Assembly: GCA_013397075.1 (NCBI GenBank)
Contig: VWZS01002233.1
Location: 497,000 to 560,999, forward strand
From: Rhabdornis inornatus
Lineage: Eukaryota > Chordata > Aves > Passeriformes > Rhabdornithidae
DNA length: 64,000 nucleotides
Direction: 5' to 3'
In this document: positions 1 to 13,000 of the stretch, one piece after another
How the letters are laid out: the number at the start of each line of letters is the position of its first letter
Numbering within the stretch: position 1 is the first letter of the stretch
Program-made: the position numbers and the translations under genes
Notes under the pieces: generated by a model
Database searches by the model: none
What the model saw: the letters and a program-made list of their open reading frames with translations, nothing else
What the model was told of the DNA's origin: nothing

Positions 1-7
1 AGCAGAA

Positions 8-559
8 TTATTTTGGATGCATCAGACAGTAAAGCAGATAATCGTCACAGTCTGAAAAGTCTGCCTTGCTGAAGTTGTTACCATTTATGTCAAATTTCTG
101 TTGCTGGACCCTGCTGCCATACCAGCAGATGCTTGGCTTTCTGTGGATGGACTTCCAGCAATCCTTCATGCTTACTCCAAACTGACAAGGTATCCACCAA
201 ACTGCTGGTCTGAAAGATGTGGTATTATTTTCACTGAACATATTCTCCTGGAGGAGGTCTTTGCATTGTTTGCTGATTTGTGTAAAGCTGTCACAGTTTT
301 TCACTATATTATCACCATTTAAAAAAGAATCCTGATCCACAGAAACTCTGCTTCCGCAATCATGAGTAATATTAACCCTCAGGTCTAACATGGTGACAGT
401 TCCCCAGGCAGTGATTTTGTGCAGCAGTCTGGATGCTGCAAAAAACTCAACAACTTGATTAAATTTGGGAAGAGTTTGAAGCCACGTCATGAGACCTAGA
501 ACAAAGATATAACAAGTTTTTTTTCTTTGAAATTCAAGAATAAGACAAAGGTTTGGCAC
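8..559 (-). other. Unidentified 183-codon open frame on the minus strand, inside a PTPRZ1 intron
   Basis: On the minus strand, TTGTTATATCTTTGTTCTAG at about 515-496 looks like a splice acceptor. It is followed by an open stretch from 495 down to a TAA at 8-10, with a Met at 490. The predicted peptide is not low-complexity (MTWLQTLPKFNQVVEFF near its start, FSDCDDYLLYCLMHPK at its end), is rich in Cys and has two N-x-T sites. I do not recognise the family. It could be a terminal exon of a nested gene, a decayed retrocopy, a retroelement fragment, or chance. Anything downstream of its stop lies outside the window. Confidence 0.35.
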
Positions 560-900
560 CTTGCATCTAAGCTTACAATGAGAAAATTCTTGTGAACTAA
601 TATACTAAAATTACTCTAATTTTTACTGAAGTAACTTACTACACCTTCCCAAGTAAATGAAGTTGGGTTTGAGCTATACTCTTTCAAACTAAATGGAATA
701 CTGCATTATTTATTTGTCTGCTAGTCTCTCTGGAGATGGAATTTTGAAAAGCCTCTAAATAAGCATGTTCCTGTGATGGTAGTTCTTTTGGAGAGTGTGA
801 TTTGTATTTATTAATTGCTTCTACAGTATTTTAACTATCTCTATTAGTTTAATTTTTAAAAAAAATTTGAAACTCTATTTTTCTTTTTTTTTTTTTTCAG
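560..900 (+). other. PTPRZ1 intron, AT-rich, nothing recognised
   Basis: Intronic sequence between the minus-strand open frame and the first PTPRZ1 exon in the window. It ends in a 30-nt pyrimidine tract. No further feature seen. Confidence 0.7.
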
Positions 901-1058
901 GAAAACAGGCTGCCTTAGAACCGTTTATTTTGCTGAATCTCTTGCCAAATGCAACAGACAAATATTACACTTATAATGGGTCTCTATCAGCTCCTCCATG
1001 CTCTGAAACAGTTGAATGGATTGTGTTTAAAGATACCATAAGTATTTCTGAAAACCAG
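901..1058 (+). CDS. PTPRZ1: PTPRZ1 exon (7 by vertebrate numbering): carbonic-anhydrase-like domain
   Basis: Follows a long polypyrimidine tract ending TTTTTCAG and ends CCAG/GTAATT. The first two bases complete a split Gly codon; the exon ends in phase 0. It encodes [17 protein letters not shown] and then the [15 protein letters not shown] region typical of alpha-carbonic anhydrase folds. The CA-like domain of this receptor binds contactins and is thought to be enzymatically inactive because zinc ligands are missing (family knowledge; those residues lie mostly in exons outside the window). Confidence 0.96.
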
Positions 1059-4000
1059 GTAATTTGTTTAGTGTAGTAAAGCCAAACAACTATACATAAT
1101 ACCAAAGAAAAAGCAATTGCCATGTATATGGTAGAAGCTCATGGCATCCACTGCCAGCCCAACAACAAAGCTTTTCTTTTATATAGTTAGAAGTTTTTCA
1201 TGCAGCCATTAAATTAGAAAACATCTATATTAATTGTGTTATCTTTTACCTTTTTTATAATTTAGTACTAGAATCTGAGTAATTTCTTGTCTTAAAATAG
1301 GGTAAGAACATATTCCAAGCTCTCTGGACTTGGAGCTCAGATAAAGAGGAGTACTAAACATTTTTGGATGTTCCCCCAGCCTCATAGTGATGCTGAGCAG
1401 AGCATAGCTCCAACAGCAGAGTGGTTGAAAAATACTTGTGGAGTAAACCATAAGATATACTGACAGTACAGAAGAACAGAAGTTAAGTGCCATGCAGGAT
1501 AACTCAACTGTGAGGCTTTGTCCAACATCTTTTCCCCACAGTTTTTGCCAGAATGTTTTGTTTTAACAGAATTTGGTCAATTTTTATGACTTCTAACTTT
1601 TTTTCCTCTCATCTTCTAGTTAGCTGTATTCTGTGAAGTGCTTACAATGCAGCAGTCTGGCTATGTTATGCTGATGGACTACCTGCAAAACAACTTCAGA
1701 GAACAGCAATATAAGTTCTTCGGGCAAGTCTTTTCCTCTTACACTGGACAAGAAGAAATTCATGAAGCAGGTACTTACTTAATAGTCATTCCCCTCTTCG
1801 CAAGTTAAAAGACAATTTTCAGTAAAAGATTCATCCAAGTATGAAGTTACTCATTTTAAATTGTGTAGAAAGTAGCACACGGTGTTACTAGTCATAAATC
1901 TATCACTTCGGAGAAAAAAAACAGCAATCATAAAACATGTCAGATTAAATGGAGTGGAAAATTAAATGCTTGTCTTGACCAAGCATTCAGTGAAGATCAC
2001 ATCAGTTCAAGCTTTCTTACACTGCCCTTTTCATGTGTTTCAGGCTTCAACAAAGCTGCCTTTTCAGAGACCGCGAGAGTAGTTTTTTTACAAAGCTATT
2101 TGGTTCTTTATCATATAGTGTGGATGCTTTTTCAACAGAGACTGAAGTGAAGTCACCAAATTAATTTCATGTAGTTTGCTTAGAAAGTGATAGATGGAGA
2201 GAATTCCAGAAGCCAGATGCTGTTCTCAGCCTAAACCTAAAATTTCAGGGAAGTTTGTGAAGGTTATGTGACCAAAATAGTACATTATGTAATGGGCATC
2301 AAGATTTGGCACTAAATATATGTCAATGATTCCTATAAAAAGAATATATAGGAAATGTCTAAACTGGAAGCACTATGTTGTTACTTGGGTGAGAATACCT
2401 GTAGATTCTTTGAGTCAATTTCTCTGAACTGTGTTTAATTAGACATAAACAGATTACATAAACAGAGGCTATAGGTGTTCTCTAGATTAGAAGTGTGGTC
2501 ATATATGTACTTTTAATATTTATGTAATCACACATATATATAGACACACACAGATGCAACTATAGGATCTGTTTAACGTAGAGCATTAGAGAATTTATAT
2601 TTTCGCCTCCATTTTAAGACAAATTTTAAAACCCTAGGAATCATTAAACTTAAATGTTCAGATATAAGAGCTATAACATTAATCCCAAAGTTTCTAAGAG
2701 TCAATAGGCCTAGTCATGTTTAATATTGCATAGTAGTCAACAGAAAAAACTAATCTATATAATACCTTTAGAGGATGTATGAGAAATGCCAAGACTGATT
2801 ATTACTAAGTAGATAACTGAAAAATTATTTGTGTTGTGAAACCTAGAATCCAAATTTTCTCCTGTTGTGTTCAGTGCAGACTCTCATTAGGCAGTAGGAT
2901 TAAATGCTGGATTTATTGCTGCAATTAGGAAATGACATTTCTAAAGTAGAACTAAATTTTCTTAGAAAAGCTAGAAGCATGTTTCTACTCCATTACAAAG
3001 TAATTTCAGGAATTCTCAAAGTAATTTCAGGAATTTTCAAAATATTTTTGGGAATTTTCTCACAGTGCCATCCCCAATATTTTTGGTGTACAAGCATGGT
3101 CCTACTAAGGGCATGGGGGATGCTTCATTTCCCAAGCCTGCCTAGTGATATATGTAATTTCCCTATGTGGTATGTATGTAGCAATTTAAGAAGATTAAAA
3201 TAGCTAATCCTTACAGCCATACTTGAGGATTCACCTAAGAAAAGTGTTTTGAAATTGTACTGCCTAATCTCCACCAACCTCAGCTGGCATGCAAATCCAT
3301 TTATAATAAAAATCATTTTTTATTCCTGTAAACCTGAAAACCATTGTAGTGGCTGCTGGGCACTTTGGGTGACTTTCCATCTGCTCCACTCTTCTGGTAA
3401 GGCCCTGGGAATAAGGGCTGAAATCTACTCTTGTTTCTCTTCCTGGGTTTAGTAAGGTATAAAAAATAGTGGGTTCTTAAAATTCAAGACTGACAATACA
3501 CATTGATAAAAAGTATTAGTCAGCCTGTTTTCCCATGAGAGATACAACCACATAGAGTTCAGTGGCTGTTTTAGTTAAATTCTCTTGTGAGGCATGGGGT
3601 CAGGACTCATGCATTTACCCTTTCACGTTCCTCAGCCCACATGGCTTCATTGTGAATTCCCGGATTCTTGGATTGCCAGACGTGTGTGTGGGACGCTTTC
3701 ACTGGCAGTGTGTGGGGTGCAGGTGCCCAGGCACTGGCAGTGGTGAGTACAGGGGGGCCTCTCTGAAGAGAGCCTGTGGCTGCCCTGAGTCAGACACAGA
3801 CAGTTCCAGCAGTTCCAGCCCACCCATCCATCTCAGGGCACTGAGAGCCATGGTGAGGCATCCCTGTGAAAACAAAGCTGCGCAGCAGTGAGGAGTGAGG
3901 GAAATGGCTCTGTTACACCCAGGTGAGAGAAGGAGGAAGGGGAGGGCGTGCTCCAGTAGCGGAGCAGAGATTCCCCTGCAGCCCATGGCAAAGATAATCG

Positions 4001-7000
4001 TGAGGCAGCCTGTCCTGTGGCAGACTGTGGAGACTTCATGCGGGAGCAGGCTCCTGGCTGTGGTTTGTGGAGAGGAGCCCATGTAGGAGCAGATGATCTG
4101 TCAGGTCTCTGACCCTAGGGAGGACCCACAGTGTAGCAATCTGTTCCCAAAAGACTGTACAGAGGCTGGAAAAATTCACAAAATACTATATCCTGTGGAT
4201 GGACCCCACACTGGAGCAGAGGAACAGCAGGAGAAAGGAGCGGCAAAGTGTTATAAGCTGACCACAATTCCCATTCCATATTCCCCTGTACCACTGGGAG
4301 TGGGGAGGTGGAAGAATCAGGAGTGAAGTTGAGCCTGGGAAGAAGGAAAGCGTGGGTAGTTTTGGTTTTGTTCCTCACTATCCTATTCTATTTTTATTGG
4401 TGATATATTTCCCCAAGTCAAATCTGTTTTGCCCATGATGTTGGTTGGCAAGAAATCTCTGTCTTTATCTTGACCCATCAGCTTTTTCATCATACTTTCT
4501 TCCTCTGCCCTGCTGAGGACGGGGAGGGGGCAAATGTCTGGGTGGGCACCTGGTGGCCAGCCAAGGTCAACCCAGCACACATCTGCTATGCTGCTCCACC
4601 TCTCCTCCATTACAGAGAGAGTGTAGATGTGGAATATAAAAAATTGCTTTTTGCCACACACTGTCGGGGCTCTACAAATATCTGGAATATCTGAATGTAA
4701 ATGAAGTGATTTCATGGCTTCAACAATTGAGAAGCTGAATTAGAAAGCTGAATTAGATTTAACTAAAAGTAGAAGAAAACAACAAATGTGGGGGAGAAAA
4801 AGCCAAATTTGGGCAGCTTATAAAGGTCTTCTGGTCAAAAACATAGCCCTGGCAGCTTTTGGCAATGATTTGGCTGATGTGCCCCAGTGGTTCCCCATGA
4901 TGCAATTAAGTTTAGATGAAAATTTCCTAAGTTATGTGGGACCTAAGTTCAACTAAGTTTCCTAAGTTCAGCTTTAAAATAAAACGGGTAGCATTTTATT
5001 CTACAGAAGAATAAGCAAAGATAGATACATTACCACGACACAATGTGATACGCAATACCAGAATCTAGGTATTCACCTGGAGGAAGCAGAGACTTGGATT
5101 CAAGTCTAGCATGTGTTTGAGTAGACCTCTGACTTCATGTGAAATTTTTGCTATTTTGTATTTTTCTTCTTGTGACTTGTAATCTAGTTTAATATATGTG
5201 GCTTCAGACTAGTAACAGACTCAAGAACTCCCTTTCTTGCAGTCTCTTTGCTCAGATTTTCTAAAAGTCAGTGTCACAGCAGAAGTCCTTAATTAGGTAA
5301 GTTATGTGGTCTCCTTTTTTTTCTAGTCTCTAGAGAAGGAAAATGGGAAAAGGCAGTAAAGTACCTCTGTATTACTGACTGGTAGTAAAGAAAAGGGATC
5401 GGCAGGATGATTTATGAAGTGACATCAGAAGAAGGGCAAGAGAAAACATTTTGGGAAGAAATGGAGGTGAAATAATATGTAGATGATTGTCATGTGGTAA
5501 TATTGTCAGTCATTGCTGAGATGAACATCAAAAGGAAGAGAACAAAAGGGAAGACTTTTTCTTGGGAAAAAATAGAAGAATCATCTAAAAAAGGAAAAAA
5601 GAAAACAAAGAAGTAACCCTGGAAGCACCAATCTTGTACCTTTAAAAGTTTTATAATACTGCTCTGAGTCTGCCTTTAAAAGTTTTATAATACTGCTCTG
5701 AGTCTGAATACAGACAGATTTCAGAACCAAATTCACTCATAAGCAAAAAAGATGAAGGCATGAAAAAGGACTGTAGATAAGAATTTGGAATACAGAGAAG
5801 CTTGGTGTTTACATTATAAAAAAGCATCTTGACAAGAATTTTAAACACCTTTGAAGAGAATTAGCTGAGGAGTCTTTAGATTCATTGAAAAAGAATGAAA
5901 TCTGTTTAAATCATCTGTCTTAATGCTCAGAATTGAGAAGCAGATGATCTTTGCTGGTCTAATGATTTCTCCTTGCTATCTGGTGGAAATACCAAGAGGA
6001 GAGGGAGGAATGACAAATTTTAAGAATGGAATGGAATGGAATGGAATGGAATGGAATGGAATGGAATGGAATGGAATGGAATGGAATGGAATGGAATGGA
6101 CACAACATGAGATTTTTTTTTTAAATTTGTTCTTCCTTTGCATCAATTAAAATAATTAAGTGTAATTAATAAAATGGTGTATCAGTTATGTAGCACGGTA
6201 GATTCAAAACCTGGCAACAGAATTCACCTAAATTACACATACTAACGCTGCCTCTACTATTAGCTGACACGCACAAACACAAAAATTAAGAAAGTCTTGC
6301 TGCTTATTTTATATATTGACTAGCTCAGGCGGAAGCTGCTCACCTTCCCTGGGGAACCGGAGAGTCTTTTGAGAAATATTTTGACGGGGCTTGAGTGCCC
6401 CCTTGTGTTCAAGTGGCAAAATGCAAAGCTGAAGGACCTCTCAAAATGCTGCATTCTCCCCCAAAGCGTTGGGACATCTTGATGTTTGCTTCTTTTTAGA
6501 GCACTCCAAAGGATCTGCACTTGTTTTCTTAGTTAGATGAATAGGGTTTTTTGCTTGCTTTTTCTAGATACTCATGTATTGCTTTAAGCACATTATGAGA
6601 TATAAAAAATGCTTCTTCATTTATTCCAAATAGGGAATGACTGTGTAATTGTTAGGCAAAAGTCAAGCTGAAAATATAGTAACAAGACTTAAAATATAAT
6701 AACACTAAATGACTACTGCTAATGTAATACTGAACTTCTTATTTGCCTTTTCTCTCTTCTTTAAATACTATAAAAAGATTCAAGCAGCCTTGAGAGGAAA
6801 TTCAGGTGATAGGTTTATCTTTAATCATTAAAAACAATCTAGTGTAGATTAGTCTATTATAACTAGAGCAAAAGTGTCCAGCTCTTTTAGTGCTACTTTG
6901 ATAGAGCCATAAAGACAGAATGGTTGAGATTTTTTTGATTCCCAGGACAGATATAAGAATCTTTATGTTTTATAATTTATATTTTATTTCTTGAGAAATG

Positions 7001-10000
7001 GATACTACTATTTCACAAAATTTGGTACAAGAGGCAAGGAGAGGAGACTCAGTCCTCAACTTCACTTGCTTTTGTAAATCTAGTGTTAAAATACTGGTTC
7101 TGTTTATAATGGTATGGCATTACAAATATTTTAGTAGAAAGCTAAAATTGAGGCACACAAAAAGACTTTCATTAGTTTTCTCAGGAGATATCTCAAGATT
7201 TTAGTAGAGTTACTTGTACCATTTAAAAATACCATATTCTTTTCTCTTTTCTTTCTTCCAGTTTGCAGTTCAGAACCTGAAAATGTTCAATCTGATCCAA
7301 AGAATTATACTAGTCTTCTTGTTACATGGGAAAGGCCTCGTGTGGTATACGACACCACAATTGAGAGATTTGCTGTCTTTTATCAACAGCTGGATGGAGA
7401 AGACCAGACTAAGCACGAGTTTCTGACAGATGGGTATCAGGACTTGGTAACTGTAAACTCTTCAAGTTTCATGAAAGGGATGATGGTGTAACAACTCACT
7501 GTTAATTGTTGTGACAGATTAAACTGTAGCTGGGAGCTGATTGAAGAGAAATTTTCTCATATTTGGCAGTAAAGCCACAAAGACAATTTAAAACAAAAGA
7601 AAACGCTTCTCTTGTATAGAACAGGGAAAAACTCTACAGATTGCTGCTTTGACTTCATATACTTGCCATGACCATGTCAATGACAGAGCTCCTTAGCCAT
7701 AAACCCCATTGCAATTAATAATAATTGGTATTTCATTGCTCATAGGTGTGAAAGAATGACCCACACAAGCAACTAATGAGATTCAATTCAATTATACTGC
7801 TATAAATACTAAGTTACTGGTTACAGCTTCATGGTATTTTGCTAATGAGATCTTTTTCTCTAACCCTCTTCAAAGACTCATCAGACATAATGTTACCTAA
7901 ACTTGTGTTCAATGCTAAATAGTTATTTGATTTGGTATCCTCCATGTAAAAAGTCACAAGTCTGTTTTTTTTTTTTAATTTGACTGAAAACTATTTGTGA
8001 CAATAAAATATTAAAAGCACACATTATAATACTAGAAGAAAGGAGTTTTATGTTCCATAAGAAAAATGTGTTATAGAAAAATTAATGTTTTCAAATACTT
8101 GATACTTATATGCAAGTAAATGATTAAATGTGTTTTTTCTTTTAGGGGGCTATTCTAAATAATCTGCTGCCCAATACAAGTTATGTTCTTCAGATAGTTG
8201 CTGTTTGCTCTAATGGTCTGTATGGAAAATACAGTGACCAAGTCATTGTCGATATGCCTTTAGAGGACTCAGGTAAGTGGTCTTTTGAGTTTAGTGATCC
8301 CTTTTAGCTGAAAAAATCTGTATTTGAAGAAGTAGTTTGTTTGCAAACCAGTTAAAATGTGTCACTTCAAAATTATGCCAAAATGAAAAATTTCAAAAAA
8401 TTTTGAAAATTTCAAAATCGCTGCAGTTAACATTCACTATGTCTCTTGCTAATGATATTTTGCGTTACATAATTCCTTGTAAGCATTACCTATAAAAAAC
8501 TGCATGTTAATTTTTTTAATTCTTAGAATATTCTGAAAAGCACTTACTTGATTTCAAATCTCACAAATGTATCTTTTAGAAATGTAGGGAAATAAAACCA
8601 TGTTTGGTATTATTTCTCTGTGGTTCAAGCATCCTCTCAAAATTAATCCACACAGCCAGAGTATTAAGGAATCAAGCAATACAACCCCAATATATGATTT
8701 ATAAGTCTATATTAATGATTTTGAAATTTGATTTCTTATACTTGGAGCTTGATTTCAAAAGACTTGTGATGATGGAGTTCTCTTGCTTCTTAATGCTGCC
8801 TCGCAAAAAGATCAAAACGCTAACAAACAAATCTTAATGACTTCACAGCCAGATTTGCTTCTTTTGCCTGCTGGTAAATATGAAATAACTTGGAACTATA
8901 GCATGAAGCTTGATCTTGTCCTTAATAATTCCTTAAGTTTTAGCATCACATTCAGTTCTTATGAAAGTGAGTGAGAGCTATGTTTTTAATTAGGAACACT
9001 GTCATTAATCATAGAAAAAAGTAAAATGCTTTTTGATCATGTTCGGAACTATTTTTTTATCTAAGGGCCTGGATTTTTTGTTTGTTTATGTATCCTGTAA
9101 ATTCAGTTTTATGCTTCTGTATGTCTGTTTAGCTACAGCAAAGTCATTAGTGAAAAATGTTGTGGTGCACTTGGGAAAACAGGCCAGTTTTTCATTTCAA
9201 GGGAGCCACATTCCTTTACAGTGTGAGACAATGTGATTCTCAGCAATCTCTGCCACATGAATTCTGGACTAATAAGGGTAATAGGCTTGTAATACTGTGA
9301 GTTTGTCTGTAGGAGGAGGACACAGCATCAGGTATAGTACATACACATTTTTAATAAAGATTTAACTTGTCTTTCAAACACAATATATTAAGAATAATGT
9401 ATTTTGGGGTCTTAGGTTAATATCTACCAGAATTTTCCTATTTCTCTTTAGTTTTCTAAAAAGTCCACAATAAGGTTGTGACATTTTGCCTGACATTTCA
9501 CTTTTCTGTCTATCTTTTATCCATTTCTTAGATAGTATATTCTTCCACTTACTTTCCAGAATTTGCTGGGTTTGTGTTTGGAGAGTTTTCTCAGATGAGA
9601 GTTCATCTTCATACTCCACATCCATTTCTCCATGGAATGACAAATAAGCAGCATAGCGTTATCATCATTTAGCAACAGTTCAACATACCAAGTCAGTACA
9701 GTGCTGCCATCACAGATGTAAAACCTCTGGATATATATATTGCAAAACAAAGTCCAGTATAGCTGATATCCAGAGGATAAACTTCCCTCCTCCTTCTACT
9801 GCTGTATCCCTGCTGTAAGGATCAGTTACATACCATCCCCTGTGTTCCATGACTCCCTGTGGAAGGAGATATGGGTGCAGAGGCAGGGAGAGGGACAGGA
9901 GCCCTGGGGCTGGGCAAGCACTGTCAGTGCACCTGTGGCATGAGCAGATGCTGCTGGGGAACAGGCTCAGCAAGGGGATGATGAGGCATTGGGCAGCCTG

Positions 10001-13000
10001 TGGCTGGTCAGCAGTGCAGGTCCAGCCACCCAGCACAGGATCCCTGCTGCACTTTTGCTGAAGTCATGCAAAACAGGGGTTTTGCATTTATTCTGGTAGA
10101 AGGAAGAGTGAGGGAAATATGTGCTGGAAAATTGACTTCACTTTCCACTATCAGCAGAAATTTCTCTGAGATTTGTATGCAGACAAGAGAATTTGGTACA
10201 ATAAATGCTATATTTCAGATTGTGTTATATTTGTTATAATAAATGTTATGTATCAGACTGAATGTTTGATACTCTCAAGCCTTTTTACACTGGCAAATCA
10301 TTAATTTCTACTTTGATATTTTAAATTTTAAACAATATGAATAAAAAGAGAGTGAAGCTTTTAAATAAGAATTGAGTACTGAAATTAATATTTGCCTATT
10401 AAAAACAAACAAACAAAAGTTTCATTGGCATGCTTCCTATCTGAAATGGACACAAAGTTATTAAATTTAATTTGGTTATTTTATTTTGGCACTTCCACAG
10501 TGGTACTTCTGAAAGTGTTGGATGAAGAAAATCCAGGGAAAAATTCCTCTTATGTAATTAGTATGATTTCTAAAGGTGCACATTGCTCTGTAAATAAGTT
10601 GTTTACGTGCTGTGTCAATTCTGGATATAATTTTAAAATATGAAAAAAACTTCTGTTAATTTCTAACATTAATGTTTATTTGCATAATTACTTTTACTAA
10701 TTATTTACATCTGAATTGACTGATGCAAATATTTCAAATATTTTCGCATGTAATTATTATCTAATATACCTAATATTAGACAACAGACATATGAGAATGT
10801 AGATATCTAATAAGAAAGATTTCTTCAGAGCACCTTGCTGATTACAATTATAACATCAAATTGGTTTTGTGATCTGCTTTATAGATCTTGAGGCAAAAGG
10901 GGATTTCTTGGACCTCCTGCTTGGGAATTTATGAGAGAAAAGTTATCTTCACTGTGAAGACATGAAATAAAGTTGACACACATAAAGCATAAATTAAATC
11001 TTTAATTTTCAAGAATTACTTTGAGTAATCCAGTTTAATTAAGATGAAATTCACTACAGCCACCTACAGATCAATTAGTCTTCCTGTTAAGACCTAAAGC
11101 AAGGCATGAGTCATGTGGAGCCATTAGATGGGCCCTTTTCCGGGAAGAATTCTATCCTTGGAGTGGCCACTTCTAATGAAATCTGGTATTCAAAAAGCTC
11201 AAGACTGTTGTTTTAGACTTTCATTTTTTGAGATACTTGCAAGAGAGTGTTTCTCATGCCTTCTCCCCACCCAGTCTGGTGCCTCTCATATGGTTGGTGA
11301 GGGCTCTGCAGGCTCTGGCAATCCACAGATCCAAGGCTGTTGTTCTCAGCAATGCTTTGTAAAAGATGAAGGACCTCTTTGGGGCCACAGTCTCTGCTTC
11401 AGTTTGTGGAAGCCTCAGGAGCTGTAATGTAATGACATTGGGCATGCCACCATAGTGGAGACCTCTGCTCTTTGGGTTTTTCCTGAACTCTTCAGAATTG
11501 CAGCCCTTCACCTTGCAATATACTGTGTGTGCAGGTTAAAATTCTTTGCCAGCTAGTCTCCACTTAATAAAAGCCAACAAATGCACTACTTGATGTAGCT
11601 ACAAAATTTCCATTGAAAATTTAGGGAATCGTGTACAGAGTATTTTAATCAGCTTTGATAAAATCCAACCTTTACTTGCAAGTTTTTAATTTGTCACTAG
11701 AATTGGATTTTGAATAACGATGTAAATGTGTACTTTGACTCTCTAGATAACATCTGTACAGAACTGAAGGTTGTGCATTAGTTTATTGTGTAGCTAATAC
11801 TGGTGGTACTTACATGCTTTTGCTGGCACAGGGAAGGAAAAATAATAATATAACTCCCCACTCCTATTCCTTTGTGTAGACTTCCGTTGGTGTTTGTCAA
11901 AAAAAACCCCAACATGCTGGGATATAGCTCTCAAATGCCGTCTCCTGCCTGGCAGCTCATGCTGTCAGCAATGCTTTGTGAGGGACTAACTATGCAAATT
12001 CTTTGTAACTCATCTTTGTGAGTTTTGTCCTAAAAAGCACTAAGCATATATTAAATGTCTGATTCAGGGGATGTTTTTTTTTCTAGTTTTGTAGTGATAA
12101 AAGTAGAATTCTGAAAACTAATTTAATCAAAAGCAACAGGCTTTACTTTTGTTCTTGCCATGCCATTTATTACATAAGTCAGCAGAGAAATTAAAAGAGT
12201 TTATGTTCTGTGCTTTATTCTATGATTATAAATCACATTGTTTAAAGATTTTTTTTAATATTTCCATTGAAAAAATGTAGGGAAATAGTTACCTTTTCTG
12301 TATTTGTTCTATCATTTCTTCCTCTGTCATTAAAATGGACTATGAAAATTCCTCTAGAGAACTCTAATTATTTAATTATTTTGTTTTAAAATGTGTACTA
12401 TAGAATAATCAATATGTGGTTCCAGAAAAAAATAAACAAGCTTGTTCATCAACCTATATCAATGGGTTGTTTTTTGGAGGGTGTGGCTCTTCACCTTGGA
12501 TGGGGGATATTATTATATTACTGTAATCTCCTATCAAATCAAAAGCTCAGAACAGGATTTACAGAACTTCTGTAAGTGTGTGTCTCTAATACTTTTGAGA
12601 AGTAAGTTTTCTATAACCATCTATATATAAATATTCTTTATAAAGTTCCTGGAGATTTTTGTTTGTTTGTTTTGGTTTTTTTGTTTGTTTGTTTGTTTGT
12701 GTTTGTTTTTGTTTTTGTTTTTGTTTTCATTTTTGTTAATAAACAGGTTTTTATATATATATATATAATATATAAACTCTAGCACAATCAGTACAGTTTG
12801 TTTTTCTGACTGAGTCTGATTAAAGCTCAACTGAAGAATAGTGGCAACAAAAAGAATGGATAGAACTCTTCAGTACTAAAAACATGTTTAAGAGAAGTCT
12901 GTTGAATACCTAGTACATGCTATGGGTCTATTATGGGAAGGCATTCAGACTAGTGTCCATATTTGGTTTGTATCATTGAGAAGCCAGGGAATATCATTAT

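Larger units (their letters stand above)
1771..7261 (+). other. PTPRZ1 intron 8 (5.5 kb) with several repeats
   Basis: AT-rich intron holding an imperfect 21-bp triplication (2997-3059), a GC-rich retrovirus-derived block (about 3690-4585), a 34-bp tandem duplication (5639-5706) and a GGAAT array (6024-6100). No missing exon: phases of exons 8 and 9 join directly. Confidence 0.8.

Noticed and set aside
3562..4715. Cluster of 60-130 codon frames on both strands
   Set aside because: They result from high G+C with few stops in a degenerate repeat block; no frame shows a viral or cellular protein pattern.
6024..6100. Possible CRISPR-like or protein repeat ([10 protein letters not shown])
   Set aside because: A continuous pentanucleotide microsatellite without spacers in a vertebrate intron; the repeat peptide is an artefact of translation.
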